Source: an uncultured SAR86 cluster bacterium (GTDB lineage Bacteria > Pseudomonadota > Gammaproteobacteria > Magnimaribacterales > TMED112). Taken from it: a stretch of 56,000 nucleotides of DNA. The first letter of the stretch is position 1. Every line of letters begins with the position of its first letter. Positions 18,668 through 28,797 of this stretch are shown one piece after another. Position numbers and translations under genes: made by a program. Below the pieces are notes generated by a model. That model did no database searches. It was not told where the DNA came from and saw only the letters and a program-made list of their open reading frames with translations. Location: contig CACEYZ010000004.1 in NCBI GenBank assembly GCA_902563885.1, positions 1 through 56,000 of the forward strand, in the 5' to 3' direction.

Positions 18668-19950
18668 CTTCTTTTACTCTTTTTTGAGCCCGAAATATTA
18701 GCATTTTTCAGGATAGATTGATATTGTTGGCTCATAATGTATGACTGGATTTGTCTTTGTAGATCAAGCATAACTACAACAACAATTAATACAGATGTTC
18801 CTCCTAGATAAAAAGAGACCCCAAAACTATTGATAAGTACAAGTGGCAAAATACAAACAAGCGATAAGTAGAATGAACCAAAAACTGTTAGTCTTGAAAG
18901 AATTAAATCAATAAATGAAGCAGTCTGCTCTCCAGGCCTTATTCCAGGAATAAAAGCACCACCTTTTTTTAGATTTTCAGCAATATCATTAGAACTAAAA
19001 GTCAATGCCAGCCAAATGTAGCAAAATGAAACAATTAAAATAACAAATAAAAGAATGTAAAGAGGCTGTCCTGGGTTTAAATAAAGTGAAAATTCTTGCA
19101 AACCACCAAGACCATCGATGTTTCCAAACCATGATGATAGTGAAGCAGGAAAAAGTAAGAATGTACTTGCGAATATAGCTGGTATTACGCCTGACATATT
19201 TAGTTTTAGAGGAAGGAAGCTTGATGGAGCTTGAATCATGCCTCTAACTTGATTTCTTTGAGCGTAATTTACAGTAATTTTTCTTTGTGCATTTTCAACA
19301 AAAACTACAAAAGCAACAACAATAAGGGTAAGTACTGCTAAAACTATAAGTAATATGTAATTTAGGTCTCCCTGCTGTGTTTGCTCTAACGCTTGGCCAA
19401 ATGCTCTTGGTACACCGGTGATTATACTTGTAGCGATAATAATAGAAATTCCGTTACCTATACCTCTTTCAGAGATTTGTTCACCTAACCACATTAAAAA
19501 CATTGTTCCAGTAACTATCGATATAACTGCCACAAAAGCACTAAAAATACTTCCAGCATCTATTAACCCAGCTGTTTGTAATGTGACCGTTAAAGCAGAA
19601 GACTGAATTAATGCAAATATTACAGTGCCATAGCGTGTGTACTGAGTAATTTTATTCCTGCCAGCTTGACCATCTTTTTTTAATTCCTGTAGGTAAGGTA
19701 CTGAGTTTGAAAAAAGTTGCATCACAATAGCTGAAGAAATGTAGGGCACAACACTTAAAGCAAATATACTCATCCTTTCTAAAGCACCACCTGAAAATAA
19801 ATTGAAATATTGAAGGATTGTTCCTTGACTCTGTTGAAACAAAGCAGCAACCTGTTCAGGATTTATTCCAGGTATTGGTATATGAGTACCAATTCTATAC
19901 ACGACTAGAGCAATGGCAAGGAATCCCAGTCTACTCCACAATTCAGACAT
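18664..19950 (-). CDS. secY: Protein translocase subunit SecY
   Basis: Central channel of the Sec translocon in the inner membrane. It has ten candidate membrane helices, with [15 protein letters not shown] after the first helix, the [16 protein letters not shown]-like segment after GERGIGNG-type sequence [11 protein letters not shown], and PGIRPGEQT late in the protein. The ATG at 19950 is preferred (428 residues), 4 bases after the rplO stop; an in-frame TTG at 19962 would overlap rplO by 8 bases. It partners with SecE (42824-43171) and the SecA motor (55246 onward), both in this window. Confidence 0.97.
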   Translation of the reverse strand: MSELWSRLGFLAIALVVYRIGTHIPIPGINPEQVAALFQQSQGTILQYFNLFSGGALERMSIFALSVVPYISSAIVMQLFSNSVPYLQELKKDGQAGRNKITQYTRYGTVIFALIQSSALTVTLQTAGLIDAGSIFSAFVAVISIVTGTMFLMWLGEQISERGIGNGISIIIATSIITGVPRAFGQALEQTQQGDLNYILLIVLAVLTLIVVAFVVFVENAQRKITVNYAQRNQVRGMIQAPSSFLPLKLNMSGVIPAIFASTFLLFPASLSSWFGNIDGLGGLQEFSLYLNPGQPLYILLFVILIVSFCYIWLALTFSSNDIAENLKKGGAFIPGIRPGEQTASFIDLILSRLTVFGSFYLSLVCILPLVLINSFGVSFYLGGTSVLIVVVVMLDLQRQIQSYIMSQQYQSILKNANISGSKKSKRR

Positions 19951-19954
19951 TGAA

Positions 19955-20359
19955 TTATTCAAACTTTACTCCTTTTGAACATTTAATATTTTCATCAGTA
20001 GGTTTTTTCAAAAGCTTACCTTCCCCGAAGATTTTTACTTTTTTTATATTTTTTTTAATAAGTCCTAATTTTTTTAGGTTTTGAATGCTTACATCTTTTA
20101 CTTTCTCAAGAACTTTTACGTTTAATTCCTGTGTTACTCGAGAGACTCTTGAGCTAAAACCAAATTTTGGTACACGCATCTGCAATGGCATTTGTCCGCC
20201 TTCAAATCCAAGCCTAATGTTTCCACCTGATCTTGATTTTTGACCCTTATGTCCTCTACCTGCAGTTTTTCCAATACCTGAGCCGGCACCTCTACCAACT
20301 CTCTTTCTGTTTGATCTGGACTTACTATCACTTAAATTATTTAAAGATATTTTTTCCAT
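19955..20359 (-). CDS. rplO: 50S ribosomal protein L15
   Basis: Late-assembly 50S protein. The Gly/Arg-rich N-terminal arm includes [20 protein letters not shown] and [20 protein letters not shown], followed by the globular domain with [20 protein letters not shown]. Length is 134 residues against 144 in E. coli. Position between rpmD and secY is standard for the spc operon; its start overlaps the rpmD stop by one base. Confidence 0.97.
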   Translation of the reverse strand: MEKISLNNLSDSKSRSNRKRVGRGAGSGIGKTAGRGHKGQKSRSGGNIRLGFEGGQMPLQMRVPKFGFSSRVSRVTQELNVKVLEKVKDVSIQNLKKLGLIKKNIKKVKIFGEGKLLKKPTDENIKCSKGVKFE

Positions 20360-20544
20360 TATTTTTTGACCTCTTCAACTTCCAGCATATATTCAACTTT
20401 ATTGATCATTCCTCTAATAGAGGGGGTATCTTCAAGAATTTTTTCATCACCAATTTTTTTCAGGCCTAAACCTGATATACAAAGCTTATGATCCTTTTTT
20501 CTACCTATAAGACTTTTTAATTGCTTAACTCTGACTTTGCTCAT
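20359..20544 (-). CDS. rpmD: 50S ribosomal protein L30
   Basis: Small 50S protein of 61 residues. It begins [20 protein letters not shown] and contains [20 protein letters not shown], which matches the conserved second half of the family ([20 protein letters not shown]-like in other bacteria). The start overlaps the rpsE stop by 4 bases. It is short but sits exactly where L30 is expected. Confidence 0.95.
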   Translation of the reverse strand: MSKVRVKQLKSLIGRKKDHKLCISGLGLKKIGDEKILEDTPSIRGMINKVEYMLEVEEVKK

Positions 20545-21029
20545 TTTCCACGCCTCTCTTTTACGCTATCTGGAGACTCCATTTTTGCTAACCCATTAAT
20601 TGTTGCTCTTACAACATTTATTGGGTTTGTAGATCCGTAGCACTTTGCAAGTACGTTTTTTATTCCAACCAACTCAAGCACAGCTCTCATTGCACCACCA
20701 GCAATAATCCCAGTACCTTCAGATGCTGGCTGCATATAGACTTTGGTTGCTGAGCTTTTTTCTGTAACAGGGTACCAAAGTGTATTTCCGTTTAATTCTA
20801 CATTTACAAGACTCTTTTTTGCCTCATCTAGAGCTTTTTGGATTGCAACTGGAACTTCTTTAGCTTTCCCTCTACCGTAACCAACTCTTCCATTTCCATC
20901 TCCCACGACAGTAAGAGCAGTAAAGGACATTACTCTTCCTCCTTTAACTGTTTTTGCAACTCTATTAACTTGAACAAGCTTCTCTACAAGAGCATCTTGT
21001 TGATTATTTTGTGGATCTAAATTTTCCAT
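20541..21029 (-). CDS. rpsE: 30S ribosomal protein S5
   Basis: Decoding-fidelity protein of the 30S body. The double-stranded RNA-binding-like domain has [20 protein letters not shown] and [19 protein letters not shown]; the C-terminal domain has [19 protein letters not shown] and [17 protein letters not shown]. Its 162 residues are close to the E. coli 167. Start overlaps the rplR stop by one base. Confidence 0.97.
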   Translation of the reverse strand: MENLDPQNNQQDALVEKLVQVNRVAKTVKGGRVMSFTALTVVGDGNGRVGYGRGKAKEVPVAIQKALDEAKKSLVNVELNGNTLWYPVTEKSSATKVYMQPASEGTGIIAGGAMRAVLELVGIKNVLAKCYGSTNPINVVRATINGLAKMESPDSVKERRGK

Positions 21030-21376
21030 TAAAATTCTAGCCCTCCTTCTCTGGCTCCTTCAGCTAATGCTTTTACTCTTCCATGATATTTGAATCCAGA
21101 TCTATCGAACGAAACTTTTTTATGTCCTAATTTAATTGTTTTAGCCGCAATTGTTTCACCTATTTTTTTAGCAGCTTCAATATTTCCTCCGTTTTTTCCT
21201 TTAAATTCTTTCTGATTAGTCGAGGCTGCAGCAAGCACTACTCCATTATTAGAGTCAATTAACTGCACTGAGATATTTTTAAGTGATCTGCTTACACATA
21301 ATCTCAAAGACTCTTTCTTCTTTAGAGAGGCCCTCAGTTTCTTAGTTCTTCTTATTCTTGTTTCTTTCTTATTCAT
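21029..21376 (-). CDS. rplR: 50S ribosomal protein L18
   Basis: 5S rRNA-binding protein with L5. The 115 residues have a basic N-terminus, then [20 protein letters not shown], and end with [20 protein letters not shown] and GAREGGLEF, the invariant family ending. It is in standard spc-operon position between rplF and rpsE, 3 bases after rplF. Confidence 0.97.
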   Translation of the reverse strand: MNKKETRIRRTKKLRASLKKKESLRLCVSRSLKNISVQLIDSNNGVVLAAASTNQKEFKGKNGGNIEAAKKIGETIAAKTIKLGHKKVSFDRSGFKYHGRVKALAEGAREGGLEF

Positions 21377-21379
21377 TTT

Positions 21380-21916
21380 TTATGTTGTTGCTGCCTTCTT
21401 TCTCTCTTTTCTTATAATAGTTTCATTGTCAATGAATACTCCTTTGCCTTTGTAAGGTTCTGGAGGTCTAAATGCTCTTATCTCTGCACATACCTGACCT
21501 AGTAGTTGTTTATCAGGAGATGTTAAATTAAATTCAGTCTGGCCCTCAGACTTAGCTTCAACATTTTCAGGTAATTGGTATTCTACTGGGTGAGAAAATC
21601 CTAGAGTTAAGGTAATTTTTTTTCCTTGCACATTTGCACGATAACCAACGCCATTGAGTTTTATATTTTTGGTGTAGCCCTCACTCACTCCAATGACGCA
21701 ATTATTAATTAATGATCTCATTGTTCCAGCCATTGCTCTATATTCATCTTCAGACCACTTAACAGTAATTTGATTATCTTTCATCTCAAAACTTATAGAA
21801 TTATGAATATTTAGAGAAAGCTCTCCTTTAGAACCTTTAAATTCGAGTAAGTTATCAATAACATTTATTGTTACTCCCTCGGGTATTATTACTGGATCTT
21901 TCGCTATTCTTGACAT
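21380..21916 (-). CDS. rplF: 50S ribosomal protein L6
   Basis: Binds 23S rRNA near the sarcin-ricin loop and factor-binding site. Two repeats of the L6 fold are seen in 178 residues. Conserved parts are SRIAKDPVIIPEGV at the start, GVSEGYTKNIKLNGVGYRA in the middle and the ending PPEPYKGKGVFIDNETI with a basic tail. Start overlaps the rpsH stop by one base. Confidence 0.97.
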   Translation of the reverse strand: MSRIAKDPVIIPEGVTINVIDNLLEFKGSKGELSLNIHNSISFEMKDNQITVKWSEDEYRAMAGTMRSLINNCVIGVSEGYTKNIKLNGVGYRANVQGKKITLTLGFSHPVEYQLPENVEAKSEGQTEFNLTSPDKQLLGQVCAEIRAFRPPEPYKGKGVFIDNETIIRKERKKAATT

Positions 21917-22302
21917 TAAAACACTCTGCAGATTATTTCTCCGCCCACTTGATTTTTTATTGCTTGGCTGTCAGTTAAAATTCCTTTACTTGTTGTTAAC
22001 AGCTTTATACCTAAACCTCCTTTGTAAGGTTTAATGTCTCTATAGTTAACATATTTCCTCAATCCTGGTTTTGATTCTCTTGATATTTCTTTTATCACAG
22101 GTTTTTCTTCATGATATTTCAGTGTAATTTCAAGCTCATCAAAGTCTTTTTTTACTTTTTTAACACCTTCTAAAAAACCCTCTTTTACCAGAGCCTTCAC
22201 CAATTCATGTTTTAACTTTGAATAGGGTGCATTTACGTTTTTCTTCCCACGCATTAAAGCATTTCTTATTCTAGTTAAAAGGTCTGCTATAGGATCTGTC
22301 AT
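21916..22302 (-). CDS. rpsH: 30S ribosomal protein S8
   Basis: Binds helix 21 of 16S rRNA; in E. coli it represses the spc operon. The 128 residues begin MTDPIADLLTRIRNALMRGK and end KGGLGIKLLTTSKGILTDSQ with a final GGEIICRVF, as in the family. An S8-binding mRNA site would be expected near rplE, but I could not identify one by eye. The gene starts 4 bases after rpsN. Confidence 0.97.
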   Translation of the reverse strand: MTDPIADLLTRIRNALMRGKKNVNAPYSKLKHELVKALVKEGFLEGVKKVKKDFDELEITLKYHEEKPVIKEISRESKPGLRKYVNYRDIKPYKGGLGIKLLTTSKGILTDSQAIKNQVGGEIICRVF

Positions 22303-22306
22303 AATA

Positions 22307-22609
22307 TTACCAACTTGATTTTTTTACTCCAGGAAGCTTCCCTGCCATTGCAAGCTCTCTAAGCTTTGCTCTACTAAGCCCAAATTTTCTATAAACTCCT
22401 TTTGGTCGACCAGTCAATTCACATCTACGGACAACTCTATTAGGATTTGAATTTCTAGGAAGTTTTTGAAGTTTTTTTTGTGCCTCCATTTTTTCCTCAA
22501 ATGTCTCAGCTTTTCTCATTACTTCTTTAATACTTTTTCTTTTCTCCAAATATTGAGAAGTTAACTTGAGTTTCTTTTTTTCTCTCTCTATGATTGATTT
22601 TCTAGCCAT
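22307..22609 (-). CDS. rpsN: 30S ribosomal protein S14 (zinc-free form)
   Basis: 30S head protein, 100 residues. It is the long form without a CxxC zinc ribbon: only one Cys is seen, in [20 protein letters not shown]. The start [16 protein letters not shown] and the end [17 protein letters not shown] match the gammaproteobacterial type. Overlaps the rplE stop by 8 bases. Confidence 0.97.
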   Translation of the reverse strand: MARKSIIEREKKKLKLTSQYLEKRKSIKEVMRKAETFEEKMEAQKKLQKLPRNSNPNRVVRRCELTGRPKGVYRKFGLSRAKLRELAMAGKLPGVKKSSW

Positions 22610-23147
22610 TTTTCCCCCTGAATGGAAAGTTAAAACTCTCTAGAAGTTCTTTTGCCTCATTATCTGTTTTAGCAGAAGTCGTAATTGCTATATCCATTCC
22701 TCTCAACTTATCTATTTTGTCATAATCAATTTCTGGAAAAATTATCTGTTCCTTAATGCCAAGGTTGTAATTTCCCATCCCATCAAAAGATTTTTGATTT
22801 AGACCTCTAAAATCCTTTTCTCTTGGTATTGCAAGATTAATAAGCCTTTCAAAAAAGTCATACATTTTATTACCTCTTAAAGTTACTTTGCAGCCAATAG
22901 GATATTGTTCTCTTATTTTAAAAGTTGAAACAGCTTGCTTAGCCTTAGTCACAACAGGTTTTTGTCCTGATATAGCCTCTAAGTCATTTAAAGCGTTTTC
23001 AAGAATTTTTTTGTCTTTTGAAGCTTCACCTACACCCATATTTATTGTAATTTTTTCAAGCTTAGGGACCTCCATAACAGACTTATAACCAAGTTTCTCT
23101 TTGAGGTTTGGGACTATTTCTTTTTGATAATGATTTTTTAAATTCAC
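22602..23147 (-). CDS. rplE: 50S ribosomal protein L5
   Basis: Contacts 5S rRNA and the P-site tRNA. The 181 residues contain [46 protein letters not shown] in [20 protein letters not shown] and [20 protein letters not shown]. The start codon is GTG at 23147, overlapping the rplX stop by 4 bases (GTGA); no ATG alternative fits the family N-terminus. Confidence 0.97.
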   Translation of the reverse strand: MNLKNHYQKEIVPNLKEKLGYKSVMEVPKLEKITINMGVGEASKDKKILENALNDLEAISGQKPVVTKAKQAVSTFKIREQYPIGCKVTLRGNKMYDFFERLINLAIPREKDFRGLNQKSFDGMGNYNLGIKEQIIFPEIDYDKIDKLRGMDIAITTSAKTDNEAKELLESFNFPFRGKNG

Positions 23148-23467
23148 TTTTTCACCTCTTTTTTATTTGATCTAAAAAGCCTTACTTTTTTATCCTTTAA
23201 TTCTCCAAACGAAATCTTGTCTCTTTTATTAGAAGAGCTATTCCATATCATTAAATTTGATAGATGGATCGACATTTCTTTTTCAACTATTCCTCCAGTA
23301 ATACCTAATTGTGGGTTAGGCTTAGTGTGCCTTTTAACAAGATTCATATCGTTCACGATACATCTTTGGCCAATAATTCTTGATATATTCCCTCTCTTTC
23401 CTTTATCTTTACCTGAGATAACAATCACTTCATCGCCCTCTCTTAGTTTTGTAGTTTTTTGTTTCAT
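23144..23467 (-). CDS. rplX: 50S ribosomal protein L24
   Basis: Assembly-initiator protein. The KOW motif is seen in [20 protein letters not shown] near the N-terminus; further conserved parts are [20 protein letters not shown] and [15 protein letters not shown]. Its 107 residues match E. coli (104). Start overlaps the rplN stop by one base. Confidence 0.97.
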   Translation of the reverse strand: MKQKTTKLREGDEVIVISGKDKGKRGNISRIIGQRCIVNDMNLVKRHTKPNPQLGITGGIVEKEMSIHLSNLMIWNSSSNKRDKISFGELKDKKVRLFRSNKKEVKK

Positions 23468-23835
23468 TAAAGGACCTCCGGAGCGAGTGATACAATTTTC
23501 ATGAATTTAGCTGATCTCAACTCACGTGTAACAGGGCCAAAGATTCTTGTAGCAATCGGTTCTTTGTTATTGTTTAAAAGAACTACTGCATTTTCATCAA
23601 AACCAATTTTGGATCCGTCGTTTCTCCTTACACCTGACCTTGACCTCACAATTAATGCGTTCATGACAGAACCTTTCTTAATCTTGCTTTGTGGCAGCGC
23701 ATCTTTCACTGCTACCTTGATTACATCACCTATATTTGCGGTTCTTCTTTTTGATCCACCCAAGACTTTAATGCACATTACTTCACGTGCACCACTATTG
23801 TCTGCAACATTTAACATACTTTGTGTTTGAATCAT
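23467..23835 (-). CDS. rplN: 50S ribosomal protein L14
   Basis: Intersubunit-bridge protein. The sequence begins [20 protein letters not shown], includes the family signature [20 protein letters not shown] and ends [18 protein letters not shown]. Length 122 (123 in E. coli). It is the first gene of the spc operon in E. coli; here its start overlaps the rpsQ stop by 4 bases, so the S10 and spc operons are fused with no promoter gap. Confidence 0.98.
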   Translation of the reverse strand: MIQTQSMLNVADNSGAREVMCIKVLGGSKRRTANIGDVIKVAVKDALPQSKIKKGSVMNALIVRSRSGVRRNDGSKIGFDENAVVLLNNNKEPIATRIFGPVTRELRSAKFMKIVSLAPEVL

Positions 23836-24140
23836 TCTTTTTGTTCCTCAGCTTTTATTTCTTCTTTAACCTTTTTTTCAGCTTTCTTTTTCACTGGTTT
23901 TTTCCCACCTAAAACTTCTAAAATTTTCCAACTTTTTGTCTTAGAAATTGGACGACACTCCTGAATTAGAACCTCATCACCTTCTTTTGAAACGTCTTTT
24001 TCATCATGTGCATGATATTTAGTTGAAAGATTTATGTATTTGCCATACTTTGGATGTTTTCGCCTTCTATTGACTAAAATTGTCCTACTTTTTGACATTT
24101 TATGGCTAATCACTTTTCCTTGCAGAGTTCTAACTGGCAT
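23832..24140 (-). CDS. rpsQ: 30S ribosomal protein S17 with short charged C-terminal tail
   Basis: Binds 5' domain of 16S rRNA. The OB-fold core runs from [18 protein letters not shown] through [19 protein letters not shown] to [16 protein letters not shown]. The family normally ends here (84 residues in E. coli); this protein has 102, with an added tail rich in Lys and Glu ([19 protein letters not shown]). The tail is similar in composition to the one on L17. The start overlaps the rpmC stop by 11 bases. Confidence 0.96.
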   Translation of the reverse strand: MPVRTLQGKVISHKMSKSRTILVNRRRKHPKYGKYINLSTKYHAHDEKDVSKEGDEVLIQECRPISKTKSWKILEVLGGKKPVKKKAEKKVKEEIKAEEQKE

Positions 24141-24330
24141 TTTTATTCCTCATTTCTGTTTTAATTCTTGCTATATTTTTTTTCTTTTCTTTAAGAAGAT
24201 GACTTTCTTTAAGCTGGCCCATTTTATGCTTGAAATTACTCTCAAACAACTCTTTCCTCTCTGAAATTAATTCTTTCTGCAGAGCCTCTAATTTCATTGA
24301 CTTATAGTCTTTAATTTTCTTCTTAGCCAT
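24130..24330 (-). CDS. rpmC: 50S ribosomal protein L29
   Basis: Small two-helix protein at the polypeptide exit tunnel. The 66 residues include [20 protein letters not shown] and [20 protein letters not shown], the typical pattern. The open frame extends further upstream into rplP, but the ATG at 24330 has a Shine-Dalgarno GAGGAG at good distance and gives family length; it overlaps the rplP stop by 8 bases. Confidence 0.94.
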   Translation of the reverse strand: MAKKKIKDYKSMKLEALQKELISERKELFESNFKHKMGQLKESHLLKEKKKNIARIKTEMRNKNAS

Positions 24331-24739
24331 TTGCTCCTCTCTTTGTAAAAGTTGTTGCCATAGGAAGTTTTGCGCTTGCAAGCTCAAAAGCTTTTTTTGC
24401 ATCTTTCTCAGATACACCAGCTACTTCGTATAAAATTTTTCCAGGCCTTACAGGACTTGCCCAATACTCAACATTCCCTTTTCCTTTGCCTTGTCTAGTT
24501 TCTAATGGTTTTTTGGTAATTGGCTTATCAGGGAATACTCTTATCCATACTTTTCCACCTCTTTTTATATACCTAACAAGCGCTCTCCTAGCAGCCTCTA
24601 TCTGACGTGAAGTAACCATTGCATGGCCCACGGCCTTCAGTCCAAAATCGCCAAAAGAAACTTGATTCCCAGCTGAAGCAAAACCGGTATTTCTGCCCTT
24701 CATTTGTTTTCTATATTTTGTTTTTTTAGGCTGAAGCAT
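24323..24739 (-). CDS. rplP: 50S ribosomal protein L16
   Basis: Contacts the A-site tRNA elbow. It reads [20 protein letters not shown] at the start, then [20 protein letters not shown]-like [19 protein letters not shown] and [20 protein letters not shown]. Two ATGs are close (24745 and 24739). The second gives the family N-terminus MLQPK and is 6 bases from the Shine-Dalgarno GGGGAG at 24746-24751, so it is preferred (138 residues). Overlaps rpsC by 14 bases. Confidence 0.96.
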   Translation of the reverse strand: MLQPKKTKYRKQMKGRNTGFASAGNQVSFGDFGLKAVGHAMVTSRQIEAARRALVRYIKRGGKVWIRVFPDKPITKKPLETRQGKGKGNVEYWASPVRPGKILYEVAGVSEKDAKKAFELASAKLPMATTFTKRGANG

Positions 24740-25361
24740 TTGCATCTCCCCTATAAATCCAAACCTTAACGCCTAAAATCCCATAAGTTGTTAGCGCTTC
24801 ACTTGTGGCATAATCAATATCTGCCTTTAGTGTATGTAGAGGGACTCTACCTTCTCTATACCACTCAGATCTTGCTATTTCAGCTCCATTCAGCCTTCCA
24901 GAAACCTCTATCCTTATGCCCTTAGCGCCCTGGCGCATAGTATTTTGCACAGCTCTTTTCATTGCTTTTCTAAACATAATTCTCTTTTCTAGTTGTTGTG
25001 TTACTGAATCTGCCACTAATTGAGCATCTAAATCAGGCTGCTTAACTTCAACAACATTTAATTTCACATCTTGTTTAACTACTTTTTTTAACTCAGATTT
25101 GATTTTCTCAATCTCTTCACCCTTCTTTCCTATCACTATTCCTGGTCTCGATGTCTTGATATCTACAATTACCTCTTCCATTGTCCTTTTAATTACTACA
25201 GCGCTAATCGGTGCCTGAGGAAGAATTTCTTTTACTCTTTTCCTAATTTTTAAATCTTGTAAAACAAGTTTTGAATAATCTTTTGATTTTGCAAACCAAA
25301 TAGAATCGTGATCTCTAGATGTTCCTAATCTGAAGCCTACTGGATTAACTTTCTGACCCAT
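24726..25361 (-). CDS. rpsC: 30S ribosomal protein S3
   Basis: Lines the mRNA entry channel. The N-terminus [20 protein letters not shown] and the KH domain with [18 protein letters not shown] are clear, as is the C-terminal [20 protein letters not shown]. Length is 211 residues against 233 in E. coli; the basic C-terminal tail is shorter. Start overlaps rplV by 17 bases. Confidence 0.97.
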   Translation of the reverse strand: MGQKVNPVGFRLGTSRDHDSIWFAKSKDYSKLVLQDLKIRKRVKEILPQAPISAVVIKRTMEEVIVDIKTSRPGIVIGKKGEEIEKIKSELKKVVKQDVKLNVVEVKQPDLDAQLVADSVTQQLEKRIMFRKAMKRAVQNTMRQGAKGIRIEVSGRLNGAEIARSEWYREGRVPLHTLKADIDYATSEALTTYGILGVKVWIYRGDANASA

Positions 25362-25704
25362 CTTTAGCCTCCTTGTTGTCTGTAAGCATTATTTCAATGT
25401 TGCAAAAAGGTTTTCTGATTCTATCTGCTCTACCTCTTGCTCTAATTTTTATTCTTTTCATAACGAATCCTTTGTTTACTATTATTGATTTAATTGCTAA
25501 TTCATCTATGTTTGCTTCTTCATTATTCTCTGCATTTGAAATTGCTGAGTTAAGTAGCTTTTTAATTAAATCTGCTCCTTTTTTCTTTGAAAAATTTAGT
25601 ATATCTAGGGCTTTTTCTACGCCCAATCCTCTGATTTGGTCTGCAACCAAGCCAGCTTTTTGTGGTGAGAGTCTTGCTCCTCTTAGATATGCTCTTACTT
25701 CCAT
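25345..25704 (-). CDS. rplV: 50S ribosomal protein L22
   Basis: Exit-tunnel protein with a long beta hairpin. Conserved segments are [40 protein letters not shown] and the hairpin [20 protein letters not shown]. The 119 residues are slightly longer than E. coli (110), with a short polar C-terminal extension. The start overlaps the rpsS stop by one base. Confidence 0.97.
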   Translation of the reverse strand: MEVRAYLRGARLSPQKAGLVADQIRGLGVEKALDILNFSKKKGADLIKKLLNSAISNAENNEEANIDELAIKSIIVNKGFVMKRIKIRARGRADRIRKPFCNIEIMLTDNKEAKDGSES

Positions 25705-25979
25705 TATATTTTTACTTTTCTATCTCCTGAATGTAATTTAAATGTTCTTGTCATGGAAAACTCTCCTAACTTTTGGCCAACCATATCCTCTCTAACAAAT
25801 ACAGGAATATGCTGCCTTCCATTGTGAACAGCAATAGTCAATCCAACCATGTCAGGTGTTATCATGGATGATCTAGACCAAGTTTTTATTGGTTTTTTAT
25901 CTTTTGTCTCAATCGCTTTAAGAACTTTTTTCTCAAGAGAATGATCAACAAATGGTCCCTTTTTACTTGACCTAGCCAT
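25704..25979 (-). CDS. rpsS: 30S ribosomal protein S19
   Basis: 30S head protein that pairs with S13. The 91 residues start [20 protein letters not shown] and include [20 protein letters not shown] and [20 protein letters not shown]. Its start overlaps the rplB stop by one base, as with most S10-operon junctions here. Confidence 0.98.
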   Translation of the reverse strand: MARSSKKGPFVDHSLEKKVLKAIETKDKKPIKTWSRSSMITPDMVGLTIAVHNGRQHIPVFVREDMVGQKLGEFSMTRTFKLHSGDRKVKI

Positions 25980-26800
25980 TATTTATATCTCCTTTTCACT
26001 ATGAGTTTATCGCTCGCTTTTGGCTTTCTCGTTCTATATCCTTTGGTAGGCGTGCCCCAAGGAGATACTGGATTTCTTCCACCAGAAGTCTTTCCTTCAC
26101 CCCCACCATGTGGATGATCAACTGGGTTCATTGCAACACCTCTGACTGTTGGTCTAATTCCTCTCCATCTCATCGCACCTGCTTTACCAATGGATTGTAA
26201 ATTATGTTGTTCATTTGATATTACGCCTACAGTAGCTCGACAACTCAGGAGTATTTTCCTCATTTCACCAGAACTTAGTCTCAATGTTGCATACTTACCT
26301 TCCTTTGCAACCAATCTCGCAGTTGTACCAGCAGCTCTAGCTATTTGAGCGCCTTTTCCTGGACGCATTTCAATACAATGAACTTCAGTTCCTTGTGGAA
26401 TCTTTGCTAATGGCAGCGAATTCCCATCTTTTATCGGAGCATTTTCTCCAGATAAAATCTTTGCTTTTACTTTTAGTTTTTTTGGAGCAATTATGTAAGA
26501 CTTATCTCCATCTTTATACTCAATCAATGCAATATTTGCTGACCTATTAGGATCATATTCAATTGTTTTTACAATACCTTCAATATCAAATTTGTTTCTT
26601 TTAAAATCAATTATTCTATACAGTCTTTTATGGCCTCCACCCCTATGGCGCACTGTAATATTTCCATTATTATTTCTTCCAGAAGTTCTTTTTTTTGACT
26701 CTACGAGAGTCTTTTCTGGTCTTCCTTTATAAAGATCTTGTTTAATATTTACTCTGAACCTTCTGCCTGGTGATGTTGGTTTTGCCTTAATAATTGCCAT
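25979..26800 (-). CDS. rplB: 50S ribosomal protein L2
   Basis: Core 23S rRNA-binding protein needed for peptidyl transferase. The 273 residues equal the E. coli length. Clear motifs are [20 protein letters not shown] near the start and the loop [17 protein letters not shown], with its conserved His, near the end, then [20 protein letters not shown]. The start overlaps the rplW stop by one base. Confidence 0.98.
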   Translation of the reverse strand: MAIIKAKPTSPGRRFRVNIKQDLYKGRPEKTLVESKKRTSGRNNNGNITVRHRGGGHKRLYRIIDFKRNKFDIEGIVKTIEYDPNRSANIALIEYKDGDKSYIIAPKKLKVKAKILSGENAPIKDGNSLPLAKIPQGTEVHCIEMRPGKGAQIARAAGTTARLVAKEGKYATLRLSSGEMRKILLSCRATVGVISNEQHNLQSIGKAGAMRWRGIRPTVRGVAMNPVDHPHGGGEGKTSGGRNPVSPWGTPTKGYRTRKPKASDKLIVKRRYK

Positions 26801-27099
26801 TATTTAAACGGGTTTTCTAGATTAATTTCTTTCCCTTCCTCCAGTTTTATATAAGCTTTTTTAAAGGTTTTAGTTTTGTATTTGCCAAATCTTGTTCTTT
26901 TATTTTTAAATTTAGTATTTAAAACTCTTATTGATTTCACAACGACACCAAAAATTTCTTCAGTTGCTTTTTTAATCTCCGTCTTTGTAGCATCTTTATT
27001 AACTTTAAAAACATAAGTATTTGAAACACTTTTTTGAATAGCAGATTTCTCACTTATTAAAGGAGAAAGAATTTGTTTGTATGTTTTTTCACTTAACAT
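26800..27099 (-). CDS. rplW: 50S ribosomal protein L23
   Basis: Docking site for trigger factor and SRP at the exit tunnel. The 99 residues include [40 protein letters not shown] and a basic region [20 protein letters not shown]. It overlaps the end of rplD by 11 bases. Confidence 0.96.
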   Translation of the reverse strand: MLSEKTYKQILSPLISEKSAIQKSVSNTYVFKVNKDATKTEIKKATEEIFGVVVKSIRVLNTKFKNKRTRFGKYKTKTFKKAYIKLEEGKEINLENPFK

Positions 27100-27706
27100 T
27101 TAAAAGCTCCTTTATTTTTGGTACAGATGAATGTGTTAATAAAATATGTTTTGCTTTAATAAGATCATAGGGATTTAAATCTGATACCTCTAAAAAAGAG
27201 AAATTCTTCAAATTTCTTATAGCTAAAATGGATTTCTGATCAAATTCATCAGAAATTAAAAGTGCTGAATCTAGTTTCATTTTTTCAAAGAATAATTTAG
27301 CTTCTTTAGTTTTGCCTTCCTTAAATTTAATATCCTTTACAAGATCTAACCTTTTTTCAGTCTTGAATTTTGAAAGAATTGATGCAAGAGCTTTTTTTGC
27401 CATTTTTTTATTTGTTTTCTTTTTATAGTTCTTTACATTTGCAAAAGTAACTCCACCTCCTACCCAAATAGGACTTCTTATAGTTCCAGCTCTTGCTCGA
27501 CCAGTCCCTTTTTGTCTAAAAGGTTTTTTTCCACCACCTCTCACATCTGATCGATTTTTTAATAACACTGATCCTTGTCTTTCAGAACTCATATAGCTTG
27601 TGAGAACCTGATGTACTAAAGATTCATTAAAATCTACTGAGAAAATTTCAGAAGGTAATTTTGGTGATGCAGTTTTAGTGCTTTTGCTAATTTCAGACTT
27701 AGGCAT
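27089..27706 (-). CDS. rplD: 50S ribosomal protein L4
   Basis: Exit-tunnel protein; in E. coli it also represses the S10 operon through a leader RNA. The extended loop with RGGGKKPFRQKGTGRARAG and RSPIWVGGGVTFANVKNY is conserved; the rest of the 205 residues is an alpha/beta domain. There is no space for a canonical S10 leader before rpsJ here, so L4 autoregulation of the known kind is doubtful. The start overlaps rplC by 8 bases. Confidence 0.97.
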   Translation of the reverse strand: MPKSEISKSTKTASPKLPSEIFSVDFNESLVHQVLTSYMSSERQGSVLLKNRSDVRGGGKKPFRQKGTGRARAGTIRSPIWVGGGVTFANVKNYKKKTNKKMAKKALASILSKFKTEKRLDLVKDIKFKEGKTKEAKLFFEKMKLDSALLISDEFDQKSILAIRNLKNFSFLEVSDLNPYDLIKAKHILLTHSSVPKIKELLNVK

Positions 27707-28457
27707 CTTTTTTATCCTCTACTTCTTCTGGTTTAGCTTCTGCTTCTGGTTTTTCTTCTGGTTTAGCTTCTGCTTCTGGTTTTTCTTCTGGTTTAGCCTC
27801 TGTAGAGAGCATATTCAAAACAGAAAATTCAGAATCACTATCTTTTATAGATGGTGTAATCTTTAAAAAAGATCCTATTGGTCCAGGCACTGACCCTTTG
27901 ACCAAAATAAGATTTTCGTCATAATCTATTTTTTCGATTTCTAAATTTTGAATTGTAACTTTAGTATTACCGTATTGTCCTGCCATTTTCTTTCCTTTAA
28001 AAACTCTTCCAGGAAATTGACATTGACCAATCGAACCTGGTGCTCTATGTGATAATGAATTTCCGTGTGTAGCGTCTTGTGTCTTAAAATTATGCCTTTT
28101 AACTACTCCAGAAAAACCTTTTCCTTTTGATATTCCTGATACGTCAACCTTAGAATTCTCTGTAAACCCTTTTAAAGACAGTTTTTTGGCTTCTTTTAAT
28201 TCATTAAATTCAGTCTCTGAAACACTGAATTCGGTTAAGTATCCCTTATTCTTTGTTGTGAATTTTTTTTCTAAACTTTTTGATACTTTTTTCTTAGACC
28301 CATAGTTTACCTGTACAGCAAAGTAACCGTCTTTTTCTTGGGATTTTCTTTGTACTATTTTGCTATCTTCGATTTTGATCACTGTTACAGGAACAGAGTT
28401 GCCATCATCTTTAAAGACGCGCGACATACCCTTTTTTAAACCAACTAACCCAAGCAT
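27699..28457 (-). CDS. rplC: 50S ribosomal protein L3 with acidic repeat tail
   Basis: Early-assembly protein near the peptidyl transferase centre. The body has MLGLVGLKKGMSRVFKDDGN, the glutamine-methylation region THGNSLSHRAPGSIGQCQFP and GRVFKGKKMAGQYGN. E. coli L3 is 209 residues; this one is 252. The added 35-40 residues consist of a 10-residue repeat EAKPEEKPEA (two complete copies, one partial) and end in VEDKKDA. The function of the tail is unknown. It follows rpsJ by one base. Confidence 0.96.
   Translation of the reverse strand: MLGLVGLKKGMSRVFKDDGNSVPVTVIKIEDSKIVQRKSQEKDGYFAVQVNYGSKKKVSKSLEKKFTTKNKGYLTEFSVSETEFNELKEAKKLSLKGFTENSKVDVSGISKGKGFSGVVKRHNFKTQDATHGNSLSHRAPGSIGQCQFPGRVFKGKKMAGQYGNTKVTIQNLEIEKIDYDENLILVKGSVPGPIGSFLKITPSIKDSDSEFSVLNMLSTEAKPEEKPEAEAKPEEKPEAEAKPEEVEDKKDA
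27723..27800. repeat. 30-bp tandem repeat inside the rplC tail
   Basis: The unit beginning TTCTTCTGGTTTAGCTTCTG starts at 27723 and 27753 (identical 30-bp copies), with an 18-base partial third copy from 27783. On the minus strand it encodes the EAKPEEKPEA repeat of the L3 tail. The period is ten codons, so slippage would keep the frame. Confidence 0.92.
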
Positions 28458-28458
28458 T

Positions 28459-28770
28459 TTAATTAAGGGTAATTTTTACATCAACACCTGCTGCAATATC
28501 TAATCGCATAAGTGCGTCAACAGTTTGTTCTGTTGGGTTAATGATATCGAAAAGACGTTTATGAGTTCTTGTCTCATATTGATCTCTTGCATCTTTATCT
28601 TTATGTGGAGAAATTAGAATTGTCAGTCTTTCTTTTTTAACAGGCAGTGGAATAGGTCCAATAACTTTGGCCCCAGTCTTTGTTACGGTCTCGACTATTT
28701 CCTTAGTAGATTTATCAACTAATTTGTGGTCAAAAGCCTTTAATTTAATTCTAATTTTTTGCTGTTCCAT
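28459..28770 (-). CDS. rpsJ: 30S ribosomal protein S10 / NusE
   Basis: 30S head protein that also acts in transcription antitermination with NusB and NusG. The 103 residues include [40 protein letters not shown] and [20 protein letters not shown], all conserved. It is first in the S10 operon, 65 bases after fusA. A strong promoter-like site lies in that gap (28798-28826). Confidence 0.98.
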   Translation of the reverse strand: MEQQKIRIKLKAFDHKLVDKSTKEIVETVTKTGAKVIGPIPLPVKKERLTILISPHKDKDARDQYETRTHKRLFDIINPTEQTVDALMRLDIAAGVDVKITLN

Positions 28771-28797
28771 ACTATCAATTCATACCGAAAGACCACA

